NCBI RefSeq assembly: GCF_004682045.1
Contig: NZ_QUZT01000001.1
Span: 186,001-250,000, forward strand
DNA: 64,000 nt
Reading direction: 5' to 3'
Source of the DNA: Pseudomonas nabeulensis
GTDB lineage: Bacteria; Pseudomonadota; Gammaproteobacteria; Pseudomonadales; Pseudomonadaceae
Part shown: in pieces, positions 34,465 to 44,397 of the stretch
Layout of the letters: each line of letters starts with the position of its first letter
Position numbering within the stretch: the first letter of the stretch is position 1
Translations under genes and position numbers: made by a program
The notes under the pieces: generated by a model
What the model was told of the DNA's origin: nothing
The model's database searches: none
The model's input: the letters and a program-made list of their open reading frames with translations, nothing else

Positions 34465-35979
34465 ATGGATACGTTCAGCTATTTGGGCCAGGGCTTCGGC
34501 GTTGCACTGTCCCCTTACAACCTGGTGACCGCGTTGTGCGGCACCTTGATCGGCACCGTGGTCGGCCTGTTGCCGGGCCTGGGCCCGATCAACGGCGTGG
34601 CGTTGTTGATCCCCATCGCATTCGCCCTGGGACTGCCGCCGGAATCGGCGCTGATCCTGCTGGCGGCCGTGTACCTGGGTTGCGAATACGGCGGGCGTAT
34701 CAGCTCGATCCTGCTCAACATCCCGGGCGAAGCCTCCACCGTGATGACCACCCTCGACGGCTATCCGATGGCCCGCAAAGGCCTGGCTGGCGTGGCGTTG
34801 TCGCTGTCGGCGTGGAGTTCGTTCATCGGTGCGTTTATCGCCACCTGCGGCATGGTGCTGTTTGCGCCGCTGTTGGCCAAATGGGCGATTGCCTTCGGGC
34901 CGGCGGAATATTTTGTACTGATGGTGTTCGCGATTGTCTGTCTGGGCGGCATGGCCGGTGACAAACCGCTGAAGACCTTTGTTGCGGCGCTGATCGGCCT
35001 GTTCCTGTCGGCGGTGGGCATCGACGCCAACAGCGGCGTGTACCGTTTTACCGGGGATAACATCCACCTCACCGACGGCATTCAGTTCGTGGTGCTGGTG
35101 CTGGGTCTGTTCTCCATCAGCGAAATCCTGTTGCTGCTGGAAAAAACCCACCGCGGCCAGGAAGCCGTGAAAGCCACCGGGCGCATGCTGTTCAACTTCA
35201 AGGAAGCGTCGGCGGTGTTTGTGGTGAACATTCGCTGCGGCCTGTTGGGCTTCATCATGGGCGTGCTGCCCGGTGCCGGTGCGACGTTGGCGTCAGCCGT
35301 TGCCTACATGACCGAGAAACGCCTGGCCGGTGCCAGCGGTAAATTCGGACAAGGCGACATGCGTGGCCTGGCCGCTCCGGAAACCGCCATTGGTGCATCC
35401 GCGTGCGGCGCCCTGGTGCCCATGCTGACCCTCGGCGTTCCCGGCTCGGGCACCACCGCGGTGATGATCGGCGCGCTGTCGCTGTACAACATCACCCCGG
35501 GCCCGCTGCTGTTCCAACAGCAACCCGATATCGTCTGGGGCCTGATCGCGTCGTTGTTTATCGCCAACATCATGCTGGTGATCCTCAACATCCCGATGAT
35601 CCGCATCTTCACCCGTATCCTGGCCGTGCCGAACTGGGCGCTGGTGCCAGTGATCGCGATCATCACCGCGATCGGTGTGTACGCCGTTCACGCCACCACC
35701 TTCGACCTGTTCCTGATGGTCGGTATCGGCATCTTCGGCTACATCCTGCGCAAGCTCAACTTCCCACTGTCGCCGGTGCTGCTGGGCTTTATCCTCGGCG
35801 GCCTGATGGAGCAGAACCTGCGCCGTGCGCTGTCGATCTCCAACGGTGCGCTGGACATCCTCTGGTCGAGCCCGATCACCTTTGGTGTGTGGGTATTGAC
35901 CGCGCTGATGCTGGCCTTCCCGCTGGTGCGTATCTACCGTAAACGTGCCCAGCAGCGTCGTGCCGTGGCCGATGTCTGA
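34465..35979 (+). CDS. tctA: Tricarboxylate transporter large membrane subunit TctA
   Basis: A 504-residue permease with about 11-12 TM segments. G-L-L-P-G-L-G-P-I-N-G-V-A near residue 38, C-E-Y-G-G-R-I-S-S-I-L-L-N-I-P-G-E-A and the repeat G-V-L-P-G-A-G-A-T-L-A-S near residue 270 are TTT-family features of the two internal homologous halves. ATG 34465 has GGAG upstream. It translocates citrate-type substrates with TctB. The stop overlaps abrB by 8 bp. Confidence 0.95.
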   Translation: MDTFSYLGQGFGVALSPYNLVTALCGTLIGTVVGLLPGLGPINGVALLIPIAFALGLPPESALILLAAVYLGCEYGGRISSILLNIPGEASTVMTTLDGYPMARKGLAGVALSLSAWSSFIGAFIATCGMVLFAPLLAKWAIAFGPAEYFVLMVFAIVCLGGMAGDKPLKTFVAALIGLFLSAVGIDANSGVYRFTGDNIHLTDGIQFVVLVLGLFSISEILLLLEKTHRGQEAVKATGRMLFNFKEASAVFVVNIRCGLLGFIMGVLPGAGATLASAVAYMTEKRLAGASGKFGQGDMRGLAAPETAIGASACGALVPMLTLGVPGSGTTAVMIGALSLYNITPGPLLFQQQPDIVWGLIASLFIANIMLVILNIPMIRIFTRILAVPNWALVPVIAIITAIGVYAVHATTFDLFLMVGIGIFGYILRKLNFPLSPVLLGFILGGLMEQNLRRALSISNGALDILWSSPITFGVWVLTALMLAFPLVRIYRKRAQQRRAVADV

Positions 35980-37000
35980 GGTCACCTTCAAACAATGGTG
36001 GGGAACACCGCTGGTCGGTCTGGCCGGCGGTTACCTGGCCAGCCTGGTCGGCTGGCCTTTGCCGTACATGGTCGGCTCGTTGCTGGCGATCATCCTGGTG
36101 CGTTGCCTCACGCCGTGGCAGTTGGCGGAGATTCCCGGCGGGCGCAAATGCGGCCAATGGGTGGTGGGGATTGGTATCGGGCTGCACTTCACCCCGGTAG
36201 TGATCGAGCAGGTGATGAGCCACTTCGGGCTGATCTTCTTCGGCGCGCTGATCACCAGCCTGTCGAGCATTGTCGGCGTGTGGTTGATGCGCCGCAGCGG
36301 TGAAGACCGTGCCACTGCATTTTTCTCCAGCATGCCCGGCGGTTCCGGGGAAATGGTCAACCTTGGCGCACGCAATGGTGCGGTGCTCAGCCGCGTGGCG
36401 GCGGGGCAAAGTCTGCGGGTGCTGGTGGTAGTGCTGTGCGTGCCGGCGATCTTCAAGTATTTGCTTGAAGGCGGCGCGCCGCAGTTTCATCCGGCGCCGG
36501 TGAGTTGGCCCTGGCTGTTCGCGCTGTTTCCAATTGGCGCGTTGGTCGCCTGGATCTGGCAGCGTTTGCGCCAGCCGAACCCGTGGCTGTTCGGGCCGTT
36601 GCTGGTGAGCGCTACCGCGAGTGTTATCTGGGATCTGCATATCGGCTTGCCCGATGGCGGCAGCCAGATCGGCCAATGGTTGATCGGCAGCGGTTTGGGT
36701 TGCCACTTCAACCGGCAGTTCTTCCGCCGGGCACCGTCGTTCATGGGCCGTACTTTGATCGGCACCGCACTGACCATGGCGCTGGCGACATTGGCAGCGG
36801 TGGGCCTGAGCGCGCTGACCCATCTGGACCTGCGTTCGTTGACATTGGGCATGATGCCCGGCGGCATTGCCGAGATGAGCCTCACCGCCGAAACCCTGCA
36901 ACTGTCGGTGCCGTTGGTAACGGCGATGCAGGTGATGCGGTTGTTGTTTGTGTTGTTTTTGGCGGAGCCGTTGTTCCGGTACTGGAACCGCCAACTTTGA
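35972..37000 (+). CDS. AbrB-family membrane protein
   Basis: A 342-residue membrane protein with about ten TM segments and two related halves: S-M-P-G-G-S-G-E-M-V in the first and M-M-P-G-G-I-A-E-M in the second, the marks of the AbrB (putative ammonia monooxygenase/transporter) family. ATG 35972 overlaps the tctA stop. Its place as last gene of the tct operon suggests a helper transporter, but no substrate is known. Confidence 0.88.
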   Translation: MSEVTFKQWWGTPLVGLAGGYLASLVGWPLPYMVGSLLAIILVRCLTPWQLAEIPGGRKCGQWVVGIGIGLHFTPVVIEQVMSHFGLIFFGALITSLSSIVGVWLMRRSGEDRATAFFSSMPGGSGEMVNLGARNGAVLSRVAAGQSLRVLVVVLCVPAIFKYLLEGGAPQFHPAPVSWPWLFALFPIGALVAWIWQRLRQPNPWLFGPLLVSATASVIWDLHIGLPDGGSQIGQWLIGSGLGCHFNRQFFRRAPSFMGRTLIGTALTMALATLAAVGLSALTHLDLRSLTLGMMPGGIAEMSLTAETLQLSVPLVTAMQVMRLLFVLFLAEPLFRYWNRQL

Positions 37001-37045
37001 CCTGGACGGGCGTGGCTCGCAACGAGCTACGACCGCTGGTCTGAA

Positions 37046-37061
37046 CTGTCAGATATCACAG
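37046..37061. promoter_or_regulatory. 16-bp dyad site 1 (LuxR-box-like)
   Basis: CTGTCAGATATCACAG, within the longer symmetry AACTGT...ACAGTT (37044-37063). The form is CT-N12-AG. It ends 55 bp before the start of the propeller protein at 37117. A -10-like TTCTAA (37085-37090) begins 23 nt after it. One of five such sites at 37-54 kb. Confidence 0.6.
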
Positions 37062-37116
37062 TTGTTGCGCTCCTCACCCGCGTGTTCTAACGCATCTCGT
37101 GCCCCTCTGCCGCGAG

Positions 37117-40100
37117 ATGAACAACATGCGCCCAGCCCGAAATGCCCGTCCTCCCGTCGCACAACTGACGCCGTATATCCCCGGGTTGAAAGCCCCGGTG
37201 GTCGGTTTCAGTGGCGCTGTCAATAAGGCCTTGCTGGAGTCCCATGGCAATGACGGGCTTATTTGCATCCTGAGAAGCTATGCCAGCCAGGCCGAAGGTG
37301 ATTTCATCGCGCTGATCTGCGCCAACCCTGACATACCGGTTGATACCCATACGGTCACAGACCAGGAAGCCCGTGAGCAGAAAGCGATTGTGTTGCGCAT
37401 CCCCTTGGCACACCTGTCGGATGGAGCGGTGGGGCCCGTTTACATGGTCGTCACGCATCTGGATTCACGCCGCGAAGAGACCCAGCGCCTGACCCTCAAG
37501 GTCGATCAAGTGGCACCGACCGGTAACGACCCCATCGTGGCACCGCCCTGGGTCAACGAACGCCTGGCGCGCCCACAACTCGCCCAAACACTCATTGATT
37601 CGACGGCAGCCCAGCGGGGTGTTGCCGTCAGCATCGATTTCTATCCGGTCGATCCCACCTTGCCCACCAATACTCACCGATCTGTGCGCGACCAAATCCG
37701 GCTGATCATTGGCAGTGAAATCATCGAACACGTTGTCACCGAAGGCCAGGCGAGTAATCGCAATCCGATTGCGGTGACGGTGAACTATGGCTCCTGGCTG
37801 AAGATCGGCAGCGGTCGGCATGCCTGCGCTTATGACGTATTGGACGAATCGGGCAACTACACGCCCGGCCGCTCGCCGTCACAGATGATTGAGGTGCGCC
37901 TGAATCCAAACGAGAAATTGCTGGACCCAGCACATATCGTCGAGGCCCCCAGCGGCACACTGGATGCCGACAAGCTGGCAGGTAAGAGCGCAACGTTGCG
38001 ATTCCCCATTGCCGGTAAAGGCTGGGCCAGCGGCGACACGCTGCGGGCCAGTGTCAAGGGACGCACCCTGGCCGGGGTGGAGCTGGAGCAAATCTACAGC
38101 ACCCTTGTTGGCTCACCGGCCATCACGTACCTCGATATCCCATGGCCAAACGCAGATTTGAGCGTGCTGATAGGCGCATTGACTCAACTCAGTTATGAGC
38201 GGCTTCGCCCAGGCCAGCCTGGCGTGCCCTCGGAAAACAGCTTCATCCAAGTGACGGGTACGCCGGTTGCCAGCGAACTGGATGCACCTCACGTACCAGC
38301 AGCCAACGGTGGCGTCCTCGACCCGCTCACCGATCCCGTCAGGGTCATAGTCCGTTCCTACATGGGCCAGCACCCTGACGATTGCGTAACCCTCGTGTTG
38401 GACGGCAAGTATGCCAATGGCCATGGGTTTTATCAGGAGCACCGCCTACCGGCGGGCACGGGCGACATCCCGTTCGATCTCGCCAACGGCCCGGAGGGTG
38501 ATATTCGCCAATTGGAAAGCGGCACGCTGCGCCTCTATTACTACATCAACCTGCCCGGACAACGTCCGCCGTCAAAGGAGCTGAACCTGCTGATCGGCGA
38601 ACCGATAGAGGCGTTACCCAAGGTCCAAGTGCTCGAGGCGCCGGAACCCGACCTGACCTTTGACCCGGAGATCTCTCGCGCCAATGCCAATGTCACCGTC
38701 AAATGGCACACGTCATTTGTGCTCGGAACAACAGTGGTGCTGTATTTCGAAGGCAGCGCACTGGGCGGCAGTGCGCCCCCCATGCGACGGTTGATCACCG
38801 ACGCCTGGCTCGGCGAGGATTTGAAGTTTGTGGTCCCGCGCGTCTACGTACTTGCCAACCTCAACCGTTCGGCCCGTCTCTACTACAGCGTCGAGCGGCC
38901 CGGCCAACGCACGCTGTATTCACAATCGCTGGTGATGAAGGTAGGAAGTGCGTTGCAACTGAACGTGCCACTGATCCTGCAAAGCACCGTCTCCGGCCCT
39001 GCAACAGCAACGCTGAACCCCTTGCATGTGCTGCCGCCGGCCGCACCGGTGGTCACTCTACGCATACGCTACCCCATGATGGCGGGGGATGATATTCAGC
39101 CGATCTTCAAGGGTACCTTCGGCCTGGGCACTCCGGTGATCGCGCCAAAACCCGCCGACCCGGCGTTGGGTTATGTCGACTTCAGCATCTCCAACCACGT
39201 GATTGCCGCCAATCTCGGCCTGCAGGCCAGCGTGTCCTATATCGTCACCCGGGGTGGCGCGAGCACGTCATCGCAAATACTGAGCCTTACGGTAGAGACG
39301 CTGCCGGCTCAACATCTCGACCGGGTCAGCGTGCCGCAGGCGGCGGCAGGTGTGATTGATGTCAGCAAAGCTCACAGCGTGCGGGTGTTGGAGTGGCCCT
39401 TCATGCGCAACGGGCAGTCGATATGGATAGACATCAAAGGCGCCGCCAACCTGCCTTTGCGCGAAGGCACGCCACTGAGTGCGGCGGAGTTCGCAGCCAA
39501 ACGCGTGGAACATAGTTTGCCTGCGGCCTTTCTGCGCTCGCTCCCCAACCGCAGTACGCTAACCGTAGAAACCCACGTCTCACTCAACGGCAGTCTGCAC
39601 AAAGACTTCGCGGTCAAGCTGGGCACCGTCAGTTATCGGATCGAGAACACCAAAGGGGTCATGGCCAATATCCGCGCAGCCGGCACGCCCACAAACCTGG
39701 CACTCAGTGCCGACGGCACGCGGCTATACCTGACCCAAGCCACCACGCCCCGATCCGTGGCGGTAATCGACACACAAAACTACCGGGTCATTCACACGAT
39801 TACTGACATAGGCTCACCGCTCTGGCTGGATTTGCACCCCAACGGCAGCCGCTTGTACGTGTCGGATAACAGCAACGCGGCCAATACACCGATTCGCGTG
39901 ATCAGTACGCAAGACTACTCGACGATTCACACACTCACAGGCTTTACCACTGTGCACGGGCTCACGCTGAACAAGACGGGCACGCGCCTGTATGTAGCGG
40001 ACTACGGTGCCTCAGAGATGGTGATTATCGACACAACCAGCCATAACGTGGTCAGCCGCGTACCCACCAGCCGACCCAGCGCTATCGCGCTGAGCCCGGA

Positions 40101-40533
40101 CGGAACCCGTGCACATATCGCCGGCGCATTTGATTGGCGGGCCTTCAACCTGGCAAACAATGCCCAGCTCAGCCAGGCGAACACATTCTCGCTGCCCCAG
40201 CAAATCGCCCATAGCCCGATGCTGCAACGTATCTACATCACGCAACCCGACCGAGGCACTGTGGTGATCGGCAATACCACAACGCTGCAGGTCAGCCAGA
40301 CGCTGAGCGGTCTGCAACGCCCCTATGACGTAGCCTTTCACCCGAAACTGGAACGCGCCTACGTCACCCAAAGCGGCGCCAACTTACTGACCCTCATCGA
40401 TACGCGGGCCCAGAACGTTATTGGCACCTATGCCGGGTTCAGTCAGCCACGGGGCGTGGTGGTTTCACCGGATGGCGTCTATGCCTATGTGGCCAATGCA
40501 AGTAATGACACGGTATCGGTGGTGGTGCTGTGA
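37117..40533 (+). CDS. Large modular Ig-like protein with C-terminal YncE-type beta-propeller (paralogue A)
   Basis: A 1138-residue protein (ATG 37117; the frame is open from GTG 37099, and ATG 37126 is possible). Residues about 15-845 are seven beta-sandwich modules of about 110 residues. The module pattern includes V-N-Y-G-S-W, Y-D-V-L-D-E-S-G-N, P-Y-I-P-G-L and A-P-x-G-x-L-D boundaries. Residues about 850-1138 are a seven-bladed propeller with recurring S-P-D-G-T-R-x-Y-V-A and V-I-D-T motifs. No signal peptide, TM segment or sorting motif is visible. Related to three genes nearby; a role in adhesion or surface structure is inference. Confidence 0.75.
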   Translation: MNNMRPARNARPPVAQLTPYIPGLKAPVVGFSGAVNKALLESHGNDGLICILRSYASQAEGDFIALICANPDIPVDTHTVTDQEAREQKAIVLRIPLAHLSDGAVGPVYMVVTHLDSRREETQRLTLKVDQVAPTGNDPIVAPPWVNERLARPQLAQTLIDSTAAQRGVAVSIDFYPVDPTLPTNTHRSVRDQIRLIIGSEIIEHVVTEGQASNRNPIAVTVNYGSWLKIGSGRHACAYDVLDESGNYTPGRSPSQMIEVRLNPNEKLLDPAHIVEAPSGTLDADKLAGKSATLRFPIAGKGWASGDTLRASVKGRTLAGVELEQIYSTLVGSPAITYLDIPWPNADLSVLIGALTQLSYERLRPGQPGVPSENSFIQVTGTPVASELDAPHVPAANGGVLDPLTDPVRVIVRSYMGQHPDDCVTLVLDGKYANGHGFYQEHRLPAGTGDIPFDLANGPEGDIRQLESGTLRLYYYINLPGQRPPSKELNLLIGEPIEALPKVQVLEAPEPDLTFDPEISRANANVTVKWHTSFVLGTTVVLYFEGSALGGSAPPMRRLITDAWLGEDLKFVVPRVYVLANLNRSARLYYSVERPGQRTLYSQSLVMKVGSALQLNVPLILQSTVSGPATATLNPLHVLPPAAPVVTLRIRYPMMAGDDIQPIFKGTFGLGTPVIAPKPADPALGYVDFSISNHVIAANLGLQASVSYIVTRGGASTSSQILSLTVETLPAQHLDRVSVPQAAAGVIDVSKAHSVRVLEWPFMRNGQSIWIDIKGAANLPLREGTPLSAAEFAAKRVEHSLPAAFLRSLPNRSTLTVETHVSLNGSLHKDFAVKLGTVSYRIENTKGVMANIRAAGTPTNLALSADGTRLYLTQATTPRSVAVIDTQNYRVIHTITDIGSPLWLDLHPNGSRLYVSDNSNAANTPIRVISTQDYSTIHTLTGFTTVHGLTLNKTGTRLYVADYGASEMVIIDTTSHNVVSRVPTSRPSAIALSPDGTRAHIAGAFDWRAFNLANNAQLSQANTFSLPQQIAHSPMLQRIYITQPDRGTVVIGNTTTLQVSQTLSGLQRPYDVAFHPKLERAYVTQSGANLLTLIDTRAQNVIGTYAGFSQPRGVVVSPDGVYAYVANASNDTVSVVVL

Positions 40534-40556
40534 CTCGTTAATTCCATTGGTCGGTA

Positions 40557-40572
40557 CTGTCAATTCTCACAG
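40557..40572. promoter_or_regulatory. 16-bp dyad site 2 (LuxR-box-like)
   Basis: CTGTCAATTCTCACAG, 102 bp before the start at 40675. Its arms match site 1 (CTGTCA and TCACAG) with a different centre. Confidence 0.6.
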
Positions 40573-40674
40573 CTAGTCAGGGCGGGAGGAAGAGCGCTGA
40601 ATCAAGGCCCCGACTCAATTCAACGATGAATTACGGGTCGTGCTCTTGATTAATACTCAGACAGGTATCCCGTC

Positions 40675-43600
40675 ATGACACATGATCAAAATTCCCTACC
40701 CGCCGCCCCTTGTCACTGCACATCGGCAGAACCGACCCCTGATCAAACTACGCCGCCAGCCCTACCGCTTGGCTGCATGCCAACGGTGCAGCGCAAAAGA
40801 CCCAGCAAAAAACCTGGAGGTCGCCTGCCTGACAGGCCCGATTTTGGAGGCTGCCCTCCAGGCTTTCACAGGCCCCCTGCAACCCGGCTGCCATTCGCTG
40901 AACTGTACCCCTTTATTCCAAACCTCACTCCCATCCCTGGCACCGACGGCGCCCTTAACAACGCCGCGCTGACGGTCAGCGCCCTCGGCGTCATCTACAT
41001 CCTCGAAGCCTGGTTTCAACAGGCTGAGAATGACTTTGTCTGGGTTGAACTCAATGGTTTGGAGGTCAAAAGCTACACCGTCTCCGAGACCGACGCCGCC
41101 ATTGGTAAGGATATTACGCTGAACATTGAGTCCGTCCGGTTTATCGACCAGGCCTTCAACAAACTGCAAGGCTTCGTCAGGCGCTTGAACGGCACCATAG
41201 AGGAGACCACCCTTTTGGACATCTGGGTGGACACCAAAGCGCCCGGAGGTCTAGACCCACAGACCAGTACCCCCACCATCAATGAAAACCTGGCGCGGCC
41301 CCGCTTCGAAGATCCAACCATCGAAGCCTTTGGCATCATCACCCAGGCGGCCGCTCAACTCGGCATCAAGGTGATCATTGATGATTACCCTGTGAACCCG
41401 CTGGTGGATCAGGTCTACCACCGCAAAGAAGCTGATGTGATCTTCATCAGTATTGGCGGGGTGATCGTCACCCACACAGTCACCAGTTTTGAGGCCTCCG
41501 GCGACGCGCCCATCATTATCACCATCAACTACGGCACCTGGCTGCAGGTGACGCCTGGGGTAAACATCCTTGAATGGTTTGTAAGGGATAAGGCCGGCAA
41601 TCAGTCCCACGGTTTTTCGATGCCAAGGCTTATACAAAGCAACGTGGGCGGGGGCGTCGGCCCGTTGCTGCCTGAGGGACTTGTGCCTGAGTCCGAATAC
41701 GATGCAGATTTAGACGAAGACTTCATTGACACCGATACACAATCGAGCGACCTGAGCTTTGAAGTACCGATCAGAAATTATGCTTGGGCTGCGAATGACA
41801 AAGTACTTGTCACCTATCTCGGGCTGACCTCGACAGGTGAGCCTCTCAAACATACCGAAACGGCCAACGTACCTCAGCCCAACGCGCTACGCATTTACGT
41901 TCCCCTGCCATTGACGTTTGCCAAAAAACTTGCGGGGGGCCGCTTGTTGATTACGTACGAACGCGTGCGGGTAGGTGCGGCGAATACACCCTCCAATGCC
42001 GTGATTTACAGCATGCGAGGCGTACCTGCTGACAACAGCCGACCAGCCCCTATAGTCAAAGGGGTGCAGGGCGGAGTCTTGCCGGTAGATACCGATCCAG
42101 TGGAAATTACCGTGCGCTTCTTCGAACAAGACCCCGGTGACAAAGTCGACCTGATCATCGAAGGCAAAGCCCTGGACGGCACCCCTGTGTATGCGAAATA
42201 CACAGAGATCGCAGGCACTGGAGACATCGACTTCTATCTGGACTACTTCAGCGTATTCTCCGCCCTGGAGGGCTCCTCCTTCACGGCGTATTACGTGGTC
42301 AATAACGACACCGCTCGCCCCTCTAAATCGGTGACCGTCCAGGTGGGTGACATTCAAGTGACGCTGCCACCTCCTACATCAGCAGAAGCACCACCGCCTG
42401 ACCATGTTTTTAACGAACTCGTCAGCAAAGGCAACCTGAAGGCACTCGTCCATCCACATTCGAGCATCGCCCTGAACGATGAAGTCAGACTTGTTGCCAA
42501 TGGCAGCAAACCAAGTGGCAGTATCACCACCTCGTGGCTGAAGGTAACGTCCACCTGGTTCGGCGCTGATCTGCCCTTCACGATTCCACGCGCTATCGTG
42601 CTGGCGAACAAAGAAGGCACCATGACACTGCACTGGGAAGTCAGGACACTGCCTACAGACACACCGCTCAAATCTCTGCCGCTGGTCGTCAACGTAGGTG
42701 CGATGCTGCAAATCACTGAATGCCCAAGCCTGCTCGAAAGCACCTATGTGTCACCTTGCGTCACGCAACTTAATCCGCAGAACGTCTGGACGCCTTCGCC
42801 TCGTATTGTCACATTCAGGGCCAAATATCTGATGCTGCCCACAGACCTGGTGAAACTGGTGGTGCAGAACAAGCTAGGTCCGGGGATGCCCGATATCCCG
42901 TCTAGACCCGGCGTTCCGGATGCAGGCCATGACTACATCACGTTTTCCTGGAACAGTAATTTTGTCGCAACTTATCTGGGTGAGTCCTTCACCGTGCATT
43001 TTGAAGTGCAGCGCAACGGAAACATTATTGAGTCTCCCAAGCTGACCGTTAACGTGGATGCGCTGTCGGAACAAGCACGTGATTTGGTGAGCGTACCTGA
43101 AGCGTCGGGAGGAGTGATCGATACCAGTCTGGCTAACCACGTCGAAATAAAAGCCTGGCCTTTCTTTGCCAAAGATCAGTCCGTTTTTATCGACTTAAAA
43201 GGCCCGCCAGACCATCCTCAACGTACCGGGAAGGTCGTGAGTGCAGCCGAGTTTACGGCTAAACACACGTCGGATTTGATTGACAGAGATTATTGGAGCG
43301 GCTTTGACAATGGTGCAAACATGACCGTTCATGCTCGCGTTTCATTGGACGGTTTTAATAATAAAGATACGGCAATTGCTTTGAAACCCATGCCTTATGT
43401 CATTCAACGCAAGGCACAGATAATCAAAACAATTCTTGTGGGAGATAATCCAAGTCAGATAGTTATCACCCCGGATGGGAAAAAGCTGTTTGTAATGAAC
43501 CATGGCTCAATAAGCGTTATTGACACCCTACAGCAGAAAGTCGTTCATACAATAGTGACCTCAAGCCTTCAAGGCATTGCAATCAGCAATGACGGCACAA

Positions 43601-44307
43601 GGTTGTTTGGGGCCAACGCCGGCGCTTTAGGGCAGGGCGTCTACAACTACATATTCAGCACCGATACCTATGGCATCTTGGGCTGGAACTACAACGATTA
43701 CTGGGCTCTATCCGCAGCATCAAACAAGAATGACTCGAAAGTCTATTACGGCGATTATTCCGCAAGCCACTTTGGCATTGCCATATTCAACTCCCCTGGC
43801 AACACATTCTCAAAACGTATCATACTTAGCAGGCCACTTTATCCTTACTCAATTAAACCCGACCCCGATGGCGCAATCGCTTTAATTGTTAATCGCAATT
43901 CAACCTATCCATACATGCAACGGATTGACCTACGCACAGATACCCTAATAGGTAACACGCCTGGTTTTTCAGGCCCCGTCAATGACGTGGCATTTGAGGC
44001 AGAGGGCACTCGGGCAGTGTGCGCGACAACTAACCAAGTCAGCATGATGGATTACCACACCAACATAGTGGTCGGTTCGTTACCCGGTTTTACAAGTGTT
44101 CAGAGAGTAGCGTGCCATCCTCACCTGAAACGCGCCTATGTCAGCGATAACACGGTTAAAGTGTTGGATACCAGTGGCACCACCCCGGTACTCGTAGACA
44201 CACTGTCTTTTCCGAGTCCCGCTTTCGCACTACTTGTTTCACCTGACGGGCAATACCTCTACGTTACGAGCCCCAACGCAGATCTGATAACAATCGTTAA
44301 ACTGTAA
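40675..44307 (+). CDS. Large modular Ig-like protein with C-terminal YncE-type beta-propeller (paralogue B)
   Basis: A 1210-residue paralogue of the preceding gene, alignable through N-terminal F-A-E-L-Y-P-F-I-P-N-L, P-T-I-N-E-N-L-A-R-P-R-F, I-N-Y-G-T-W-L-Q and R-D-K-A-G-N-Q-S-H-G. The first 70 residues are Pro/Cys-rich and differ from A. The last 280 residues are a seven-bladed propeller (I-V-I-T-P-D-G-K-K-L-F-V; V-S-P-D-G-Q-Y-L-Y-V-T-S). Its DNA becomes AT-rich in the propeller part (60-nt lines with 25 and 22 GC at 43441 and 43801). No signal peptide. A terminator follows. Confidence 0.75.
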   Translation: MTHDQNSLPAAPCHCTSAEPTPDQTTPPALPLGCMPTVQRKRPSKKPGGRLPDRPDFGGCPPGFHRPPATRLPFAELYPFIPNLTPIPGTDGALNNAALTVSALGVIYILEAWFQQAENDFVWVELNGLEVKSYTVSETDAAIGKDITLNIESVRFIDQAFNKLQGFVRRLNGTIEETTLLDIWVDTKAPGGLDPQTSTPTINENLARPRFEDPTIEAFGIITQAAAQLGIKVIIDDYPVNPLVDQVYHRKEADVIFISIGGVIVTHTVTSFEASGDAPIIITINYGTWLQVTPGVNILEWFVRDKAGNQSHGFSMPRLIQSNVGGGVGPLLPEGLVPESEYDADLDEDFIDTDTQSSDLSFEVPIRNYAWAANDKVLVTYLGLTSTGEPLKHTETANVPQPNALRIYVPLPLTFAKKLAGGRLLITYERVRVGAANTPSNAVIYSMRGVPADNSRPAPIVKGVQGGVLPVDTDPVEITVRFFEQDPGDKVDLIIEGKALDGTPVYAKYTEIAGTGDIDFYLDYFSVFSALEGSSFTAYYVVNNDTARPSKSVTVQVGDIQVTLPPPTSAEAPPPDHVFNELVSKGNLKALVHPHSSIALNDEVRLVANGSKPSGSITTSWLKVTSTWFGADLPFTIPRAIVLANKEGTMTLHWEVRTLPTDTPLKSLPLVVNVGAMLQITECPSLLESTYVSPCVTQLNPQNVWTPSPRIVTFRAKYLMLPTDLVKLVVQNKLGPGMPDIPSRPGVPDAGHDYITFSWNSNFVATYLGESFTVHFEVQRNGNIIESPKLTVNVDALSEQARDLVSVPEASGGVIDTSLANHVEIKAWPFFAKDQSVFIDLKGPPDHPQRTGKVVSAAEFTAKHTSDLIDRDYWSGFDNGANMTVHARVSLDGFNNKDTAIALKPMPYVIQRKAQIIKTILVGDNPSQIVITPDGKKLFVMNHGSISVIDTLQQKVVHTIVTSSLQGIAISNDGTRLFGANAGALGQGVYNYIFSTDTYGILGWNYNDYWALSAASNKNDSKVYYGDYSASHFGIAIFNSPGNTFSKRIILSRPLYPYSIKPDPDGAIALIVNRNSTYPYMQRIDLRTDTLIGNTPGFSGPVNDVAFEAEGTRAVCATTNQVSMMDYHTNIVVGSLPGFTSVQRVACHPHLKRAYVSDNTVKVLDTSGTTPVLVDTLSFPSPAFALLVSPDGQYLYVTSPNADLITIVKL

Positions 44308-44325
44308 ACTTCAAGCGCCGATAAA

Positions 44326-44359
44326 AAAACGCCCCGTACTGTCCAGTACGGGGCGTTTT
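44326..44359. terminator. Bidirectional terminator between paralogue B and autotransporter
   Basis: Perfect stem: AAAACGCCCCGTACT (44326-44340) with AGTACGGGGCGTTTT (44345-44359), loop GTCC. It serves both convergent genes. Confidence 0.92.
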
Positions 44360-44397
44360 AAACCAACACCGTGCAATCGCTTAGCAATCGCCTGACC

